Part shown: positions 16,437 through 26,872 of the stretch, piece after piece | Layout: each line of letters starts with the position of its first letter | Numbering within the stretch: the stretch's first letter is position 1 | Assembly (NCBI RefSeq): GCF_000417505.1 | Contig: NZ_APHY01000035.1 | Coordinates: 48,801-112,800, forward strand | DNA: 64,000 bases | Direction: 5' to 3' | From: Megasphaera sp. NM10 | GTDB taxonomy: Bacteria > Bacillota > Negativicutes > Veillonellales > Megasphaeraceae | Made by a program: the position numbers and the translations under genes | Notes under the pieces: generated by a model | Seen by the model: only the letters and a program-made list of their open reading frames with translations | What the model was told of the DNA's origin: nothing | Databases searched by the model: none

Positions 16437-17609
16437 CTACAAATACCCCTGGGGGTCGACGGGGTCGCCATTGGCGCGGACTTCAAAGTGGACGTGCGGG
16501 CCCGTGGAGTTGCCCGTCGAGCCGGCATAGGCGATGACCTGGCCTTGAGAGACGGCCTGGCCCGGCGAAACGGCGAGTTCCTGATTGTGGCCGTACAACG
16601 TCGACAGGCCGTTGCCGTGGTCGATGACGACGGCATAGCCATAGCCGCTGATCCAGCCGGCTTCGACGACGGTACCGCCATCGGCTGCCTGGACGGGCGT
16701 GCCATAATCGACGCCGATATCGATGCCGCTGTGGTAGATGGTCGTCCCAAAGATGGGATGAGTCCGGTAACCGTAAGGCGACGTGATGACGCCGTTGACG
16801 GGCCAGATCATGGCTCCCGTCCCGCCGCTGCTGACGGGCTGGGAATTGCCGCCATCGCTGCTGTCCGGGGCAGGCGGCGCGGCCTGGGCCGCCGCTTCTT
16901 CGGCAGCCCGCTGGCGCAGCTTGTCGCCCAGGGACTGGGAAGCCTGCTGATATTCGGCATAGGCCTTCTCAGCCGTGGCCTTATCGTTCTGGGCCTGGTA
17001 GAGGACAGCCTGCTGTTCGTCTTTATGGGCGGCGATTTCGTCGCGCTTGGCCTTCGCTTCATCGCGCAGCTGTGCCTGGCGGTCGCGCTGTACTTCTAAT
17101 TCTTTTTGAGCCGCTTCGATAGCTGCCCGTTCCTGACGGATGTCAGAAATGAGGGAGATATCGGCATCGACGACGCGGCGCAGGAGTTCCAGGCGGTTGG
17201 AAAAGTCGCTGAAATCCTTGGCGCCGAGGACGACGTCGAGATAACTCAGCTGGCCGTGCATATAGATATCGCGGATGCGCTTGGTAAAGACTTTCTCCCG
17301 CTTCTGCAGGCGCGCCCGGTTCTCGTCGAGCTCGGCCTGGGTCGCGGCTATTTTTTCTTCCGTCGCCGCCAAATCGGCCGTCACCGTCTGGTATTCGCCC
17401 TGAGCGGCTTCCAGGCTCTTCTGGATTTCATAGAGCTTATCGCTGACGTTGTCGATGACCATTTGGGCCTGGGCCTTCTTCTCACTCTGCTCGGCCATGC
17501 GGGTCTGGACGTCGTCCAGCCGGCCCTGCAGGTCATCGTCGGCAAAGGTCAGGAGACACGGCGATAACAGGGCTGCCGTCACGGCGAGGATGATATATTT
17601 TCTTACCAT
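16437..17609 (-). CDS. EnvC/PcsB-like murein hydrolase activator, M23 domain
   Basis: A 390-residue exported protein. The signal peptide covers about residues 1-23 (ending LLTFA-DDD). A long coiled coil of about 200 residues rich in Glu, Gln and Ala follows, then a low-complexity Pro/Ser/Gly linker, then a C-terminal LytM/M23 domain (TTIYHSGIDIG to TGPHVHFEV). The metal-ligand pattern HxxxxD and HxH is present, so unlike EnvC of E. coli it may be an active endopeptidase. It starts one base after ftsX, which is the classic FtsEX-controlled coiled-coil hydrolase arrangement. FtsEX would pull on the coiled coil to switch on septal peptidoglycan cleavage. Confidence 0.92.
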   Translation of the reverse strand: MVRKYIILAVTAALLSPCLLTFADDDLQGRLDDVQTRMAEQSEKKAQAQMVIDNVSDKLYEIQKSLEAAQGEYQTVTADLAATEEKIAATQAELDENRARLQKREKVFTKRIRDIYMHGQLSYLDVVLGAKDFSDFSNRLELLRRVVDADISLISDIRQERAAIEAAQKELEVQRDRQAQLRDEAKAKRDEIAAHKDEQQAVLYQAQNDKATAEKAYAEYQQASQSLGDKLRQRAAEEAAAQAAPPAPDSSDGGNSQPVSSGGTGAMIWPVNGVITSPYGYRTHPIFGTTIYHSGIDIGVDYGTPVQAADGGTVVEAGWISGYGYAVVIDHGNGLSTLYGHNQELAVSPGQAVSQGQVIAYAGSTGNSTGPHVHFEVRANGDPVDPQGYL

Positions 17610-17610
17610 A

Positions 17611-18498
17611 TTACACCTTCATATATCGTTTCAGCGAAATCGTACTGCCCAGGGCGCCGATGATCATACTGATGACCAAGAGAATGGCTGCCGTGCGGTA
17701 CATAAAGGGATAGACGCTGACCATGGGCAGGAAGGCCAGGGACTGGTGGACCGCCGTGACGACGAAGCCGTAGAACTGGCACAAGGCCAGGTCGGCCAGG
17801 ACGCCGCCGATGAAGCCCAGGAGCAGCCCTTCCAGGAGGAACGGCCAGCGGATGAACCAGTTCGTCGCGCCGACGTATTTCATGATGGCGATTTCCTTGC
17901 GCCTGGCGAAGACGGTCAGGCGGATAGTGTTGGAAATGATGAACAGCATAGCCAGGGTCAGGAAGATGATCAGGGCAATGCCGCCCCAGCGGATGATGCG
18001 TGTGATCTGGAAGAGCTGTTCGATGATTTCCTGGCCGTAATGGGTCCCTTCGACTTCGGGATAGTCAGCGACGATGTCGGCCGTCCGGCGCACGGCTTCC
18101 GGTTCGGTAAAGGTCACTTCATAAGAACTGGGCAGGGGATTCTTGCCGTCCAGGGCGTCGAGGATGCCCGGCTGGTCCTTCATGCGGTCCTTGAGGATGT
18201 CCATGGCCTGGTCCTTGTCGGTAAAGGATACGGACTTCACATCGGGCAGGGCGCTCAGGCGGCGGCCGACGCTGTCGATGTCCTTCTGGGTCACGTCGTC
18301 TTTGAGATAGACCGTGATTTCGACCTGGCTTTCCAGGTTCTCAGCGAAATAATCGAGGTTGGCCACGAGGGTCAGGAAAATGCCCAGGATGAACAGGGAC
18401 AAGGCGACGGTAGCAATGGACGCGATGGACATGAAGCGGTTGCGCCAGAACGACTGAATGGCTTCGGCCATGTAGTAGCGCATGGTCCTAATTTTCAT
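17611..18498 (-). CDS. ftsX: Cell division protein FtsX
   Basis: Membrane subunit of the FtsEX ABC complex. It has about 295 residues, with one N-terminal transmembrane helix (SIASIATVALSLFILGIFLTL), a large extracytoplasmic loop (residues about 50-165) that would contact the coiled-coil hydrolase, and three C-terminal helices. KEIAIMKYVGATNWFIRWPF is the conserved cytoplasmic coupling helix. I select ATG 18498 (MKIRTMRYYM), about 8 bases after the AAGGGG run at the ftsE end. It overlaps ftsE by 11 bases. Confidence 0.94.
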   Translation of the reverse strand: MKIRTMRYYMAEAIQSFWRNRFMSIASIATVALSLFILGIFLTLVANLDYFAENLESQVEITVYLKDDVTQKDIDSVGRRLSALPDVKSVSFTDKDQAMDILKDRMKDQPGILDALDGKNPLPSSYEVTFTEPEAVRRTADIVADYPEVEGTHYGQEIIEQLFQITRIIRWGGIALIIFLTLAMLFIISNTIRLTVFARRKEIAIMKYVGATNWFIRWPFLLEGLLLGFIGGVLADLALCQFYGFVVTAVHQSLAFLPMVSVYPFMYRTAAILLVISMIIGALGSTISLKRYMKV

Positions 18499-19174
18499 CG
18501 TCATAGCCCCCCTTCTGTTCATCGCGGACGACTTTGCCGCCGTCGATTTCGATGACCCGCTTGTTCATCATGTCGACGAGGGTCTTATCATGAGTCACCA
18601 TGAGGACTGTCGTCCCCATGTGGTTGATTTTCTTGAAGACTTCCATAATGTCCCGCGACGTTTCCGGGTCCAGGTTCCCCGTCGGTTCATCGGCAATGAG
18701 CAGCAGCGGCCGGTTGACGATGGCCCTGGCGATGGCTACGCGCTGCTGTTCGCCGCCGCTGAGGTTCTTAGGCAGGGCATCGGCCTTGCCGACCAGGCCG
18801 ACCAGGTCGAGGACATCGCGGACACGGCGGCGGATGAGGCGCCGCGGCGCTTCGATGACTTCCATGGCAAAGGCCACGTTTTCCTGAGCCGTCTTATTGG
18901 GCAGGAGGCGGAAATCCTGGAAGACGATGCCCATTTTACGACGCAGATAGGGCACGCGGTTCTTGGCCAGCTTATTGACTTCAATGCCGTTGACGAAGAC
19001 CGAACCCCGCGATGGCAGTTCTTCATAGGACAAGAGCTTGATGAGCGTCGACTTGCCGGCACCGCTGGCGCCGACGACGAAGACGAACTCGCCCTTGCCG
19101 ATATGGAGCGATACGTGGTCCAGGGCAATGGAGCCATTGTCATAGACCTTGGATACGTTCTTTAATTCAATCAT
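18488..19174 (-). CDS. ftsE: Cell division ATP-binding protein FtsE
   Basis: A 228-residue ABC ATPase that powers FtsX. Walker A is GASGAGKST (about residues 35-43), Q-loop VFQDFRLLP, signature LSGGEQQR, Walker B LLIADEPTGNLD and H-loop VTHDK, all intact. ATG 19174 overlaps the csaB stop by 4 bases (ATGA), so translation is probably coupled to csaB. The C-terminal tail is acidic and overlaps the ftsX ribosome-binding site. Confidence 0.95.
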   Translation of the reverse strand: MIELKNVSKVYDNGSIALDHVSLHIGKGEFVFVVGASGAGKSTLIKLLSYEELPSRGSVFVNGIEVNKLAKNRVPYLRRKMGIVFQDFRLLPNKTAQENVAFAMEVIEAPRRLIRRRVRDVLDLVGLVGKADALPKNLSGGEQQRVAIARAIVNRPLLLIADEPTGNLDPETSRDIMEVFKKINHMGTTVLMVTHDKTLVDMMNKRVIEIDGGKVVRDEQKGGYDDEN

Positions 19175-20304
19175 AAGGACCTCCGATGCTGTTGCAGGCG
19201 CTTGCGGACGCCCTTGCGGCCTTCCAGGATGCGCAGGGCCAGATAGGCATTGCGCAGGGACTGGCGCCGCAGGTGATTGAGGCGGGCCTTGATTTCCGGC
19301 GCCAAATGGCCGAGAGCCAATTTCTGGCTCACGTCGGCGACGATATCCGCAGCCTGGACGTCTTCTGTCGTGCCGCAGACCCTATCGCCGATGAGGTCGA
19401 TGAAACTGTCGATTTTCGGGTCATACGACACGGCCGTCGCCGGCACCTGCATGATAGCCGAAAAGATGAGGGCATGCAGGCGGTTGGCAATGACCGCATC
19501 CATACAGCCCATGAGGGACATGAATTCCACCGTCGTATAGTGGCCGTCGAGGACGACGGCTTTCGTCTTCATGCGGCTGGCAATGTCGCGGCCGGCTTCG
19601 ACGTCGGCCGGGTACTGCATGGGGATGAAGATGACGTGGACGTCCTGTGTTTCCTGCAGCTCGTCAACAGCAGCGGCAATGGCGTCCTTATAGGCTTCAT
19701 GGTCCTGCCAGTTGCGGACGGCAATGCCCAGGCGCCGGCGGATGCCGGTGATGCCGTGTTTCTTGAGAATATAGAGGCCGATGTTCTTATCGACGGGATG
19801 CATGGACAAGACGGCGTCAGCCGTGACATGGATAGGCGGCCGGGTCACGCCCATGGCGGCCAGTTCGGCTTTGGAATCGGCATCGCGGACGCCGATGACG
19901 GCGACGCGCTGCAAGACATCGCGCACAGCCCGGCGGGCCTTGGCACCGCGGACGGGGCCGATGCCCTGAGCGTAGAGCATGACGGGCTTCTTGAAGAACA
20001 GGGCGATTTTCATGATCCACAAGTAATAATAGAGGCTGCGGGCGCTGGTCACGTCCTGCAAAAGGCTGCCACCGCCGCTTATAAGAATATCACAGCGGCG
20101 AATGGCCGCTGCGATAGCAAAGAAGTTCAGGCGGTGTACAGCCTGTACGTTATGGTTTTCCCGGGTCATGCGGCAGTTGCCGGTGATGACCGTAATCGAT
20201 ACGTCGGGAATGATGTCTTTCAGGGAGCCGACAATGGCCGCCAGCATGGCTTCGTCGCCGGCATTGGCAAAACCGTAATAGCCGGAAATAACGACTCTAG
20301 TCAC
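19171..20304 (-). CDS. csaB: Polysaccharide pyruvyl transferase CsaB
   Basis: CsaB adds ketal-linked pyruvate to a cell-wall polymer, which in Gram-positives and some diderms serves as ligand for SLH domains. The 377-residue protein starts VVISGYYGFANAGDEAMLAAI, the family hallmark, and has the central SGGGSLLQDVTS motif and the C-terminal NRLHALIFSAIMQVPATAVSYDPKI motif. An SLH-domain porin is encoded at 31315-29960. In related Negativicutes SLH domains are reported to bind polyamine-modified peptidoglycan, so it is uncertain which ligand CsaB makes here. The start overlaps the upstream DUF5693 gene by 8 bases. Confidence 0.92.
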   Translation of the reverse strand: MTRVVISGYYGFANAGDEAMLAAIVGSLKDIIPDVSITVITGNCRMTRENHNVQAVHRLNFFAIAAAIRRCDILISGGGSLLQDVTSARSLYYYLWIMKIALFFKKPVMLYAQGIGPVRGAKARRAVRDVLQRVAVIGVRDADSKAELAAMGVTRPPIHVTADAVLSMHPVDKNIGLYILKKHGITGIRRRLGIAVRNWQDHEAYKDAIAAAVDELQETQDVHVIFIPMQYPADVEAGRDIASRMKTKAVVLDGHYTTVEFMSLMGCMDAVIANRLHALIFSAIMQVPATAVSYDPKIDSFIDLIGDRVCGTTEDVQAADIVADVSQKLALGHLAPEIKARLNHLRRQSLRNAYLALRILEGRKGVRKRLQQHRRSL

Positions 20305-22353
20305 GATGGGCCACCTGCTTTCCCAGCCACGTCGTCACATAGCTGACGATGGCAATGGCGATGATCAGGCCGATACCGATGACCATGCCCGTCACCCAGC
20401 CGTTGATGCCGCGGATGAAGGACATGAGGAAAGGCGTGCGGATATGGGCGAAGGTTTCGACCATAGAGCCGACGCCGATGGCAGCGGCGATGACCAGGAA
20501 GAAGTGCAGCAGCTGCGGCCATTTACGGTACAGCGCAGCGACCATGAGGTAGAAGCCGGATGGCCGATGAGGAATTCCTTTTCCCGCGGGCGGGCATAGA
20601 GGACATTTTCCAGGAAGCGGCGCATAGCGACTTCCACGCCCGGTACGGGGACGCCTGCCGTGTGGCCGCTGCGGCCGACGAAGATGACGCCAGCCAGGGC
20701 CAGGACGGCCAGGATAAGGATGGTCCCCATCTTAATGGGAATATTGAGGAAATCCTTGACGAAGACCTTTAGGTCTTCCGGCGAGGCGATGGTCTGTCCC
20801 ATGAGCGGGAAGCGGCGCAGATAGCCGATAGCCACCAGGATCAGGGGCAGGATGAAGGTCAGCTTGACGCCGCGGTAGAAGTCGAATTCCATGAAGAAGC
20901 GGATATTGCCCAGCATGGCGGCGATATAGAGGCCGCCGATCATGGCCACGGCGACGGCAAAGAACAAGCCGATGGTGCCATCGCGGACGACGCGGCCATA
21001 GCCGAGTTTCTTAGTGATCTTCATCTTCTTCCAGTGGTCCAGGGCCAGGAGAATGGCCGCTGTCGGCGCAGCTGTCGCACAGCCGATAGCCCAGACCTGG
21101 AGGAACAAGGCCCCTTTGGCGACGATAGCACCGATGACGGCACAGACGATGCCCAGGCCCATGAGGATGTAGTTCTTGCGGTCCGTCAAGGGCAGGAGCA
21201 GGTTGAGGACGAAGACGAAGCCGCAGGCTGCTGCCGCTGCCGTAATGGCCAGGAGCAGGCGGTTCGGATAATAGGCCGGCATGATGGAAGCCCGGCCCAG
21301 GGTGTAGCCCCGGTCCGTCAGTTTCTGCGAAACCATCTTGACGTAAGACAAGTTGGTCTGGGTCAGGTTCATGCCGTGGAGAGGCTTCTTATAGAGCGGA
21401 TAGAGATTGACCCGGGCATTGCGTTCCAGGTCGCTGATGTAAAAGCGCATAGCCGCTTCTTCAGGCGTAATCTTTTCCAGTTCTTCCTTGGCCATGGCAT
21501 AGACGCGGGCCGTGCGGTAATGGACCAGGCCGGCCAGGTCATACATGCCGTCCTGCTGATTATACTGGAGCTGGTTGACCGATTCGATCATATAGAAAGG
21601 AATGTCCCTGTCGTTCAGGTTGTCCGCCGTATAGTCCAGCATGGTCTTGCGTTCGGCGTTGACCGGCGTATAGCCCAGGACTTCCTTGCCGACGAACATG
21701 ATGCCCGATACATTCTTGATCTGGTCGACGCGGTCGAAGAAATGAGCGACCTGTTCCTTCGTCGGGTTGCTGTAATTCGTCGGCCGCAGGATGACGTGGA
21801 AGCCGTGGTCGCTGATAGTCTTGGCGTCAGCGCTGAGGATACCCAGGTTGACATCGCCTAAGCCCGGCATGACACCTTGAATACCGACAATACGGTACGG
21901 GCCATGGGACATGATCTTGACTTTATCGTCACCCAGGCGGGTCTTGAGGTCGGATACGACTTCGTCGAAATAGAGGTCCGTCTGGCCCTGGGGCTTGCCG
22001 ATGAGGTAGTAGTCATAGGATTTGTCGGTAATGCCGAACTGAGGATAATAGAGGTCGGCACCGAGTTTCGTCACCAGCGACAGTTCGCCGCGCTGGGTCA
22101 GCTTATTGAGGGTAGTATCGTAAATGGTAAAGCTCGTAACGCCGGCATCGCGGCACATCTGAAGTGCCGTGTCGAGGTCGTAGCCGTCGTTACGTGCCAT
22201 GACGACGATGGCATCATAATCCATAGCCTGTTCTACCGTCGTCGACTCATTTTCTATCGCATTGCGTTGTACGCACATGCCCAGCGCACATACGAGGCCG
22301 ATAAAGACGGCCAGTATCATCGCCAGCATACTGCGTTTATTCATGTTTGTCAT
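20297..22353 (-). pseudogene. DUF5693-family polytopic membrane protein, one frameshift
   Basis: A large membrane protein of about 685 residues of unknown function. It has an N-terminal signal anchor (MLAMILAVFIGLVCALGM), an extracytoplasmic domain of about 330 residues with a TIM-barrel-like look (FTIYDTTLNKL, VILRPTNYSN, IMFVGKEVLGY), and at least eight C-terminal transmembrane helices. At about 20555 one T appears to be missing (GGCTTCTACC for GGCTTTCTACC). The remaining 80 residues, from FYLMVAALYRKWPQ to GKQVAHRD, continue in another frame. The start is ATG 22353, 8 bases after AAGG. Overlap with csaB, and the same pairing I recall in other Negativicutes, suggests a shared role in wall-polymer modification or export. 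Confidence 0.8.
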
Positions 22354-22367
22354 TCTCTTCACCTTAT

Positions 22368-23054
22368 CTATGAGTTGCTCACCTGGCCATGGATGGTCAG
22401 GAGGCCGTCGCGCATGGTGACGCTGTCCGGCTGGATTCCCAAGGGGAATTCGGCAAAGTCGTAAATCTCAGCATTGGCCATCTGCGTCGTGCTGATCTGC
22501 ATGCCCATGCCTTCTACCGTCACGGACGACGGGATGAACATGAGCTTCGACCCTTTCATGCCAAAATGACCGCGGACATCAGCCTGGGCCGACACGAGGC
22601 CGCCCAGCTTCACCCGTCCCTGAACGCGGACGGCGTCGTCTTCAAAGGAGACCTGCGGGTCCGTCAGTCCCTGGACCTTCTTGACCAGGAACTTTTCCAG
22701 TTCTTCGCTGCGGATGGATGCCGTCATTTCACCGCTCTCGGCCCGGGTGACCCGGACTTCCTGATCGGCCAGGGCCAGGAGCGGCTTGAAATGGACGCCG
22801 TAGAGATTGCAGTCGAAGTGGGCGAAGGTCAGATCGCCAGCCTGGAAATTATTGGCATGAACCGTAATGGCGTCGATGTCGCCGAGGAAGATCTTCGCCC
22901 CTGGCGACGCCTGGACGCGGACATCATCGCTGTGCAGATTGAGTGTCGCCGACAAGGCTTGACAGAGGCCGGCTTCGGCCAGCTGGGGCGCATAGGAATT
23001 GGCGCCGACCAAGAGGGCTGCGACGATGACAAAGAAAATCATCCATTTTTTCAT
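22368..23054 (-). CDS. DUF2993/LmeA-like exported protein
   Basis: A 228-residue protein with an N-terminal signal peptide (KKWMIFFVIVAALLVGANSYA) and a beta-rich body resembling the DUF2993 (LmeA-like) family. That family is linked to lipid or lipoglycan handling at the cell envelope. Typical features are LGDIDAITVHANNF near the start and LGGLVSAQADVRGHFGMKGSKLMFIPSSVTVEGMGM later. The function is not known. It starts 5 bases after the prfB stop and ends 14 bases before the DUF5693 gene, so it belongs to the same envelope operon. Confidence 0.75.
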   Translation of the reverse strand: MKKWMIFFVIVAALLVGANSYAPQLAEAGLCQALSATLNLHSDDVRVQASPGAKIFLGDIDAITVHANNFQAGDLTFAHFDCNLYGVHFKPLLALADQEVRVTRAESGEMTASIRSEELEKFLVKKVQGLTDPQVSFEDDAVRVQGRVKLGGLVSAQADVRGHFGMKGSKLMFIPSSVTVEGMGMQISTTQMANAEIYDFAEFPLGIQPDSVTMRDGLLTIHGQVSNS

Positions 23055-23059
23055 TTACT

Positions 23060-24185
23060 TTAGAGCTCCTGCTTTGCTAACTTCTTTTCTTTTTCCTGCT
23101 GCAAATACCCTTCGATGAAGATGTCCAGGTCGCCGTCCATGACAGCCTGGATATTGCCCGTTTCGACATTGGTCCGGTGGTCCTTGACCAGGTTGTACGG
23201 GTGGAACACGTACGAGCGGATCTGGCTCCCCCATTCGATAGCCTGGTGGACGCCGCCGATTTCGGCTTTCAGTTTTTCCTGCTTTTCCTGTTCCAATTCA
23301 AAGAGCTTAGCCCGCAAGTACTTCAGGCACATTTCCTTATTCTGCAGCTGTGACCGTTCATTCTGGCACTGGACGACGATGCCCGTCGGCATGTGAGTCA
23401 TGCGGACAGCGGAACTCGTCTTGTTGACGTGCTGGCCGCCGGCACCGGAGGCGCGGAAGTAATCGACGCGGACGTCGTCCATATTGATTTCGACATCGAC
23501 GTCGTCCGGCAGTTCCGGCATGACATCGACAGCCGTAAAGGACGTGTGGCGCCGGGCTGCGGCATCGAAAGGCGAAATGCGGACCAGGCGGTGGACGCCT
23601 TTTTCCGATTTCAAATAGCCATAGGCGTATTCGCCTTCGACGCGGAAGGCAGCGCTCTTGATGCCCGCTTCATCACCGGGCTGCATATCCAGGACGGTCA
23701 GTTTGTAGCCATTGCGTTCAGCCCAGCGGGTATACATGCGGATGAGCATCTGTGCCCAGTCCTGAGCTTCCGTACCGCCGGCACCGGCGTGGAAGGTGAT
23801 GAGGGCGTTGCACTTGTCGTATTCGCCGGACAAGAGGAGCCGTACTTCCCGCTTTTCGATGTCCTTGAGCAGGTCGTGGTACTGCTTTTCAATGTCTTCG
23901 GCAAAGGAGGCGTCGCCATCTTCCATGGCCATTTCCAAATAGTCGCTGAGGTCATCAGCTTTGCGGACGAGTTCTTCGTGACCTTCGACTTCCGTCTTGA
24001 GCAGCGTCGCTTCCTGGGAAATCTTCTTGGCCTTGTCCGGGTCATCCCAGAAGGTCGGGTCACTCATCTGCATATCTAAATCCATGATACGTTCTTTTTT
24101 CCGAGGTAAGTTAAAGTGAATCCCCGATTTCTTGTATTCTATGTTTGAGGTCTTCCAGCGGTTTACGCATTTCATCTAACAACAC
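23060..24185 (-). CDS. prfB: Peptide chain release factor 2, with +1 programmed frameshift site
   Basis: RF2 ends translation at UGA and UAA. The product reads in two frames. A GTG at 24185 (AGGTGA 5 bases upstream) starts 24 codons ending ...QEIGDSL at CTT (24116-24114). Then comes TAA (24113-24111), and after a one-base skip the main frame runs from AAC to TAA/TGA at 23060. The total is about 374 residues. The main frame has the peptidyl-transferase GGQ motif (GAGGQHVNKT) and an SPF-like discriminator segment (RISPFDAAARRHTSF). The site is CTT-TAA-C rather than the usual CTT-TGA-C, with an SD-like GGGG 5 bases before it. Confidence 0.93.
24110..24127 (-). promoter_or_regulatory. RF2 recoding (+1 frameshift) site, CTTTAAC type
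   Basis: Slippery CTT (24116-24114), stop TAA (24113-24111) and C (24110), with internal GGGG at about 24125-24122. The stop is TAA, not TGA. Confidence 0.75.
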
Positions 24186-24246
24186 AAGTATCACCTGCTT
24201 TTTCTAAATAAAAATAACTATAATAGGATGTTCACAGAATTCGCGC

Positions 24247-24271
24247 GGGCGCCCCACGTAGGCGCCCCTAC
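24247..24271 (-). repeat. GTAG-footed palindrome, arms GGGGCGCC
   Basis: GGGCGCCC-CACGTA-GGCGCCCC then TAC. It lies between secA and prfB; a half copy (GGACGCCCCTACG) follows near 24300. Confidence 0.7.
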
Positions 24272-24314
24272 ACGGGATAATTTATACGGGATTCGCGTGG
24301 ACGCCCCTACGCCA

Positions 24315-26780
24315 TCATTGCCGTTCCCGTTCTTCGTCTTTCTTGATGTCTTCGGCGCTGACGGGTTTGCTTTCTTCGTGGACTTCGTGAGCGCCCTGGA
24401 GATGATCTTCCGCCTGCGGTACGGGCTTGCTGTACGTGACCTGGATATGATAGAGGAAGGTGACGACGGTCCGTTTGATGGATTCGATCATTTCCTCGAA
24501 CATTTCATAGGCTTCGAATTTGTATTCGACGAGCGGATTCTTCTGGCCGTAAGCCCGCAGGTTGATGCCTTCCTTGAGGGCATCCATAGCGTCGAGGTGG
24601 TCCATCCACTTGCTGTCGACGACGCGGAGCATGATGGCCTTTTCCAGTTCCTTCATGGTCTGTTCGCCGATTTCCTTGAGGCGTTCTTCATAGAGGTCGA
24701 CGGCGATCTGTTTCAATTTATCCTGGACTTCGACGCGGCTCAGGTTTTCCAGTTCTTCCACAGACGTAGCGTTCTTGGGCACGAAATACTGCTGCATCTG
24801 GCTCAGGAGGCCGGCGAAATCCCATTCTTCAGGATAGAGCTTTTCATTGGCGTATTTGTCCAGGCCTTCGTGGATGATATCGTCGACCATGCCCATGATA
24901 GTATCGCGCAGGGAATCGGCTGTGAGGACCTGACGGCGCTGGCTGTAGAGGACTTCACGCTGCTGGTTCATGACATCGTCATATTCCAGGACGTATTTAC
25001 GGATTTCAAAGTTGTGGCTTTCGACTTTCTTCTGGGCCTTTTCAATGGACCGGGTAATCATCTTGGCCGTAATCGGTTCGTCTTCATCCATGCCCAATTT
25101 ATCCATGAACTTGGAAATGTTTTCCGAGCCGAAGATACGCATGAGGTCGTCTTCCAGAGACAGGAAGAACTGCGTCGTACCCGGGTCGCCCTGACGGCCG
25201 GCACGGCCGCGCAGCTGATTGTCGATACGGCGGCTTTCGTGGCGTTCCGTACCGATGATCATCAGGCCGCCCAGTTCAGCGACGCCTGGCCCGAGTTTGA
25301 TGTCCGTGCCGCGGCCAGCCATGTTGGTGGCAATGGTGACCATGCCCTTCTGGCCGGCGTTCTTGATGATTTCCGCTTCTTTTTCGTGGTATTTGGCGTT
25401 GAGCACGTTGTGGACGATATTTTCCTTATCCAGGAGCTGGCTGAGGATTTCCGACTGGTTGATGGACGTCGTGCCGACCAGGATCGGCTGGCCCGTAGCG
25501 TGGCGCTTCTTGACTTCCCGGACGACGGCGCGGTACTTGGCGTTCTTCGTCTTGTAGATGACGTCCGGCAGATCGCGGCGGATAGCCGGTTTGTTGGTCG
25601 GGATGACGTAGACGTCGAGTTTATAGATCTTGTTGAATTCGTCTTCTTCCGTCTTGGCCGTACCGGTCATGCCGGCCAGCTTGTCGTACATACGGAAGTA
25701 GTTCTGGAAGGTAATCGTAGCCAGGGTCTTGCTTTCGCCCTGGACCTTGACGTTTTCCTTGGCTTCGATGGACTGATGCAGGCCATCGCTGTAACGGCGG
25801 CCGAACATGAGGCGGCCTGTGAATTCATCGACGATGACGATTTCGCCGTTCTTGACGACGTAATCCTTATCGCGGTGCATCATGAAGCGCGCCCGCAGGG
25901 CCTGGATGACGAGGTGGTTCAAATCGAGGTGGTCGTTGTCGAACATGTTGCTGATGCCCAACATCTTTTCAACTTTGGCAACACCCGAGTCGGTCGGCGC
26001 GATGGTCTTCTGTTTTTCGTCCATCGTGTAGTCGTCTTTGGTGAAGGTCTTGACGATGCCTGCCAGCGTGTAGTACAGGTCCGTCGATTTTTCACCCGGG
26101 CCGGAAATGATGAGCGGCGTCCGCGCTTCGTCGATGAGGATCGAGTCCACTTCGTCGACGATACAATAATTGAGCGGCCGCTGTACCATCTGGTCTTCGC
26201 TGATGACCATGTTATCGCGCAGGTAGTCGAACCCGAATTCGTTGTTCGTCCCATAGGTGACGTCGGCGTTATATGCCCGGCGGCGCTGGTCATACGTGAG
26301 GTCGTGGACGATGAGCCCGACGGACAGACCGAGGAACTTATAGATGCGGCCCATGTCTTCACTGTCACGAGTAGCCAGGTAGTCATTGACGGTGACGACG
26401 TGGACGCCCTTCCCCGTCAGGGCATTGAGGTAAACCGGCAGCGTCGCGACCAAGGTCTTGCCTTCACCCGTACGCATTTCGGCGATATCCCCGCGATGGA
26501 GGACGATACCCCCCAGGAGCTGGACGTCAAAATGGCGCATCCCTGTCACACGGCGCGAAGCTTCGCGGACGACGGCAAAGGCTTCGGGCAGAATGTCGTC
26601 CAACGTTTCACCGTTGGCCAGACGATTCTTGAACTCGAAGGTCTTCTCCTGCAGCGACGCATCGCTCAGGCCTGCCAACTTCGGTTCCAGATCATTGATG
26701 CGGCGGACAATGGGCCACATCTTCTTTAATTCATGCTCCGTGTTATTCCCGAGCAGTCTTTGTATCAGTTTATTAAACAC
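24315..26780 (-). CDS. secA: Preprotein translocase ATPase SecA
   Basis: The 821-residue motor drives proteins through SecYEG. Walker A is [11 protein letters not shown] near residue 105 and the DEAD-like [14 protein letters not shown] lies near residue 210. The preprotein cross-linking domain follows, then the second helicase half with [16 protein letters not shown] and [30 protein letters not shown]. The C-terminus ends in a charged tail (KKDEERERQ) and lacks the Cys-rich zinc-binding SEC-C motif that recruits SecB. ATG 26780 follows AGGTCTCGGATAG, a weak site. A TTGCAA-18-TATAAT promoter lies at 26872-26843. The prfB gene follows, as in many Firmicutes. Confidence 0.97.
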   Translation of the reverse strand: MFNKLIQRLLGNNTEHELKKMWPIVRRINDLEPKLAGLSDASLQEKTFEFKNRLANGETLDDILPEAFAVVREASRRVTGMRHFDVQLLGGIVLHRGDIAEMRTGEGKTLVATLPVYLNALTGKGVHVVTVNDYLATRDSEDMGRIYKFLGLSVGLIVHDLTYDQRRRAYNADVTYGTNNEFGFDYLRDNMVISEDQMVQRPLNYCIVDEVDSILIDEARTPLIISGPGEKSTDLYYTLAGIVKTFTKDDYTMDEKQKTIAPTDSGVAKVEKMLGISNMFDNDHLDLNHLVIQALRARFMMHRDKDYVVKNGEIVIVDEFTGRLMFGRRYSDGLHQSIEAKENVKVQGESKTLATITFQNYFRMYDKLAGMTGTAKTEEDEFNKIYKLDVYVIPTNKPAIRRDLPDVIYKTKNAKYRAVVREVKKRHATGQPILVGTTSINQSEILSQLLDKENIVHNVLNAKYHEKEAEIIKNAGQKGMVTIATNMAGRGTDIKLGPGVAELGGLMIIGTERHESRRIDNQLRGRAGRQGDPGTTQFFLSLEDDLMRIFGSENISKFMDKLGMDEDEPITAKMITRSIEKAQKKVESHNFEIRKYVLEYDDVMNQQREVLYSQRRQVLTADSLRDTIMGMVDDIIHEGLDKYANEKLYPEEWDFAGLLSQMQQYFVPKNATSVEELENLSRVEVQDKLKQIAVDLYEERLKEIGEQTMKELEKAIMLRVVDSKWMDHLDAMDALKEGINLRAYGQKNPLVEYKFEAYEMFEEMIESIKRTVVTFLYHIQVTYSKPVPQAEDHLQGAHEVHEESKPVSAEDIKKDEERERQ

Positions 26781-26842
26781 CTATCCGAGACCTCCAATTT
26801 ACACAATTTGCAATCTACTCTGTGATATTATATCAATTATAC

Positions 26843-26872
26843 ATTATACCGTGATTGGCGCCTATTTTGCAA
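26843..26872 (-). promoter_or_regulatory. Probable promoter of secA
   Basis: Minus-strand TTGCAA (26872-26867), 18-base spacer and TATAAT (26848-26843), about 63 bases before the secA start. It could drive the whole secA-prfB-envelope run. Confidence 0.6.

Noticed and set aside
24228..26729. Very long plus-strand open frame (833 codons) opposite secA
   Set aside because: It is the mirror frame of secA in a GC-rich genome. Its composition (His/Asp/Phe/Val-rich, no domains) is typical of antisense shadows, while the minus strand encodes clear SecA.
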